Of a stretch of 40,538 nucleotides of DNA, positions 39,417-40,538 are shown piece by piece. Source of the stretch: Lentibacillus populi (GTDB lineage Bacteria > Bacillota > Bacilli > Bacillales > Amphibacillaceae); assembly GCA_014642895.1 (NCBI GenBank), contig BMJD01000038.1, positions 1 through 40,538 of the forward strand. The letters are read 5' to 3'. Each line of letters opens with the position of its first letter. The first letter of the stretch is position 1. Under the pieces are notes generated by a model. The model saw nothing but the letters and a program-made list of their open reading frames with translations. It was not told where the DNA came from and did no database searches. Position numbers and translations under genes: made by a program.

Positions 39417-40388
39417 TTAAATAATCATTTCTTCTGGTCTTGCAAGATAAACCATCATCATGTGTTCTTGCTTTTCATTCAGTTCTAATTCATCTTCAAA
39501 ATTTTCTAAATCAGAAATACCTTTTGTATCTTCCACTAGCTTTATCATTTTTCTTGTTCTTGCCGCTTGATTCATATACCACCTCTTTGACTTATCATAA
39601 AAATCTTCTTGTGGCTTCGTGAAAATCTGTAATCTTTCCACATCATTTAAAAAAACCTCCCAAAAATGAGAAGTTTTCCAACGTGCTCTATTTAAGTCAT
39701 CTTCCTTTTCCACAAAGCGCAAATAGTTCTTAATTATCCCTTTGCCGACATGCAGCAAATTACCAGATGTCATTATCTCTGAAACAACATTATTCGCTCT
39801 ATCATTTTTAAATCGCAATTCATATCTATTCCAGTCTCCAAATTCCTCTACGGGCTTATTGTATTTTCCAGCCTGCTCATAGTTTTTTTGATAGAAACAA
39901 AAATAAACTTCTGAATGCTTTTTTGAGCCAAAATAAAGTGTCGTACCACCCTGTTCACCATCTTCCATTAATAACGAACCATTATAATCCGTTTTTTTAA
40001 ATCGGGAAATCGCTTCGCCATTTCTTATCTTGTCAAAAAGAAAAGGTATTTCAAAATAAGTTTTTTTATCATCAATTGAAATATCTAATCTCGGAAATTT
40101 ACCACCATTTTTCTTACAATCTCCAAAAAAGTCAATCCAGGTAATTTTCCTAGCTTTTAAAAAAGTTTCAAATTGACGGCAACCCCCTCCACTTAATTCA
40201 ATAAGCGTTCCTCGAACATCTAAATCATGCGAATAAAACACTTTAATATTATCTAATTGATATGTGCCTATATAGCCATAAAAGCCACTTTCTTTATGCT
40301 CCATATATTCTTTTTTTAAATGAAGCACATTATTTAATATCAAATCGACATCATGAGTTTTAAAGGATACTCGTAAATAGTCAACCAT
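39417..40388 (-). CDS. MobT/NicK-type relaxase (Rep_trans family), 5' end probably lost
   Basis: 323 residues of the Rep_trans/replication-initiation-factor family used as relaxases by Tn916 (Orf20) and ICEBs1 (NicK). Motifs: MVDYLRVSFKTHDVDLIL, GTLIELSGGGCRQFE, the metal-binding PRLDISIDD, GGTTLYFGSKK, DWNRYELRFKN. ATG 40388 has no ribosome binding site. In-frame coding-like sequence (PHSNRGVQNTKETENPLIA) continues upstream to a TAA at 40458-40460, so the natural start has been removed or another start is used. MobT proteins often carry an N-terminal HTH, absent here. Confidence 0.88.
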   Translation of the reverse strand: MVDYLRVSFKTHDVDLILNNVLHLKKEYMEHKESGFYGYIGTYQLDNIKVFYSHDLDVRGTLIELSGGGCRQFETFLKARKITWIDFFGDCKKNGGKFPRLDISIDDKKTYFEIPFLFDKIRNGEAISRFKKTDYNGSLLMEDGEQGGTTLYFGSKKHSEVYFCFYQKNYEQAGKYNKPVEEFGDWNRYELRFKNDRANNVVSEIMTSGNLLHVGKGIIKNYLRFVEKEDDLNRARWKTSHFWEVFLNDVERLQIFTKPQEDFYDKSKRWYMNQAARTRKMIKLVEDTKGISDLENFEDELELNEKQEHMMMVYLARPEEMII

Positions 40389-40419
40389 TGCTATTAAAGG
40401 GTTTTCGGTCTCTTTTGTA

Positions 40420-40447
40420 TTTTGTACCCCCCTGTTAGAGTGAGGCC
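40420..40447 (-). other. oriT nic region of the Tn916/ICEBs1 type
   Basis: Minus strand reads CTCTAACAGGGGGGTACAAA (40440-40421), matching the right arm and nic core of the Tn916 and ICEBs1 oriT sequences (…TAACAGGGGGGT…). The expected left arm, a run of C (ACCCCCC), is replaced by GGCCTC. As in ICEBs1, the site overlaps the 5' part of the relaxase reading frame. Confidence 0.7.
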
Positions 40448-40490
40448 ACTGAAAATCTTATGATTTTTCAATGGAACTAATATCTGTATC

Positions 40491-40538
40491 AAAAAAAAGC
40501 GACTTGAAATTCATTTTATTGAATTACAAGTCGCTTTT
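40491..40538. terminator. Strong bidirectional terminator at the window edge
   Basis: AAAAGCGACTTG and CAAGTCGCTTTT form a 12-bp perfect stem around a 20-base loop, at the very end of the window, with A and T runs on the two flanks. It isolates the relaxase from genes beyond the window. Confidence 0.85.

Noticed and set aside
39097-39488. Small ORFs on both strands around the structured region after the relaxase
   Set aside because: They cross the nested inverted repeats and have no ribosome binding sites; the region is better explained as a replication or regulatory structure.

Overview
The window looks like a low-GC Firmicute of the Bacillaceae. It has strong AGGAGG-type ribosome binding sites, many TTG/GTG starts, a purine riboswitch in front of pbuG, a YxlE-YxlF-YxlG type ABC module, and conjugation genes of the Tn916/ICEBs1 class. 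Species cannot be fixed from the sequence alone.

Layout. (1) 1-3.4 kb is probably chromosomal backbone: an MFS transporter (+) converging on the hypoxanthine/guanine permease gene pbuG (-), which has its own guanine-class purine riboswitch and terminator. In Bacillus, guaA normally lies immediately upstream of pbuG. Here only a short guaA-3'-end-like sequence (3415-3441) is found there. (2) 3.4-27.9 kb is a mosaic accessory region. It holds an Rrf2 regulator with a TrxB-like flavoprotein; a predicted sensor membrane protein beside an unusual histidine kinase-response regulator fusion; a six-gene ABC operon (HTH regulator, YxlE/F/G-like, PH-like, DUF1772); a drug-efflux MFS; a stretch of broken transposase and recombinase genes; a MarR gene plus a second decayed MarR copy; mgtE; a two-domain nitroreductase; an ABC-2 permease; a TetR/SfLAP pair; an acyltransferase; an ArsR/SRPBCC pair; an uncharacterised DUF6323-DUF6179 operon; and a decayed hsdR tail. 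(3) 27.9 kb to the window end is one end of an integrative and conjugative element. A guaA 3'-end attachment site (27923-27943) abuts a tyrosine integrase and a DUF3173 excisionase-like gene. Then come lipoprotein and VirB8-like cargo, a lysozyme/M23 cell-wall hydrolase, VirB6-like, VirB4-like, TcpE, TcpD and TcpC genes, a structured non-coding region (candidate single-strand origin), and a MobT/NicK-type relaxase whose 5' edge carries a Tn916/ICEBs1-like oriT nic sequence. All ICE genes are on the minus strand. guaA itself, the coupling protein and the ICE regulators would lie beyond 40.5 kb.

Two guaA-tail-like sequences about 24.5 kb apart suggest that elements inserted serially at the 3' end of guaA. 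The ICE shown here is probably not self-transmissible: its virB4 gene is split by a frameshift with apparent loss of the middle region, and its relaxase gene appears to lack its normal 5' end. The most unusual gene is the sensor kinase-regulator fusion at 6158-7966: the ATP-binding and receiver domains are intact, but the phospho-accepting histidine is an arginine.
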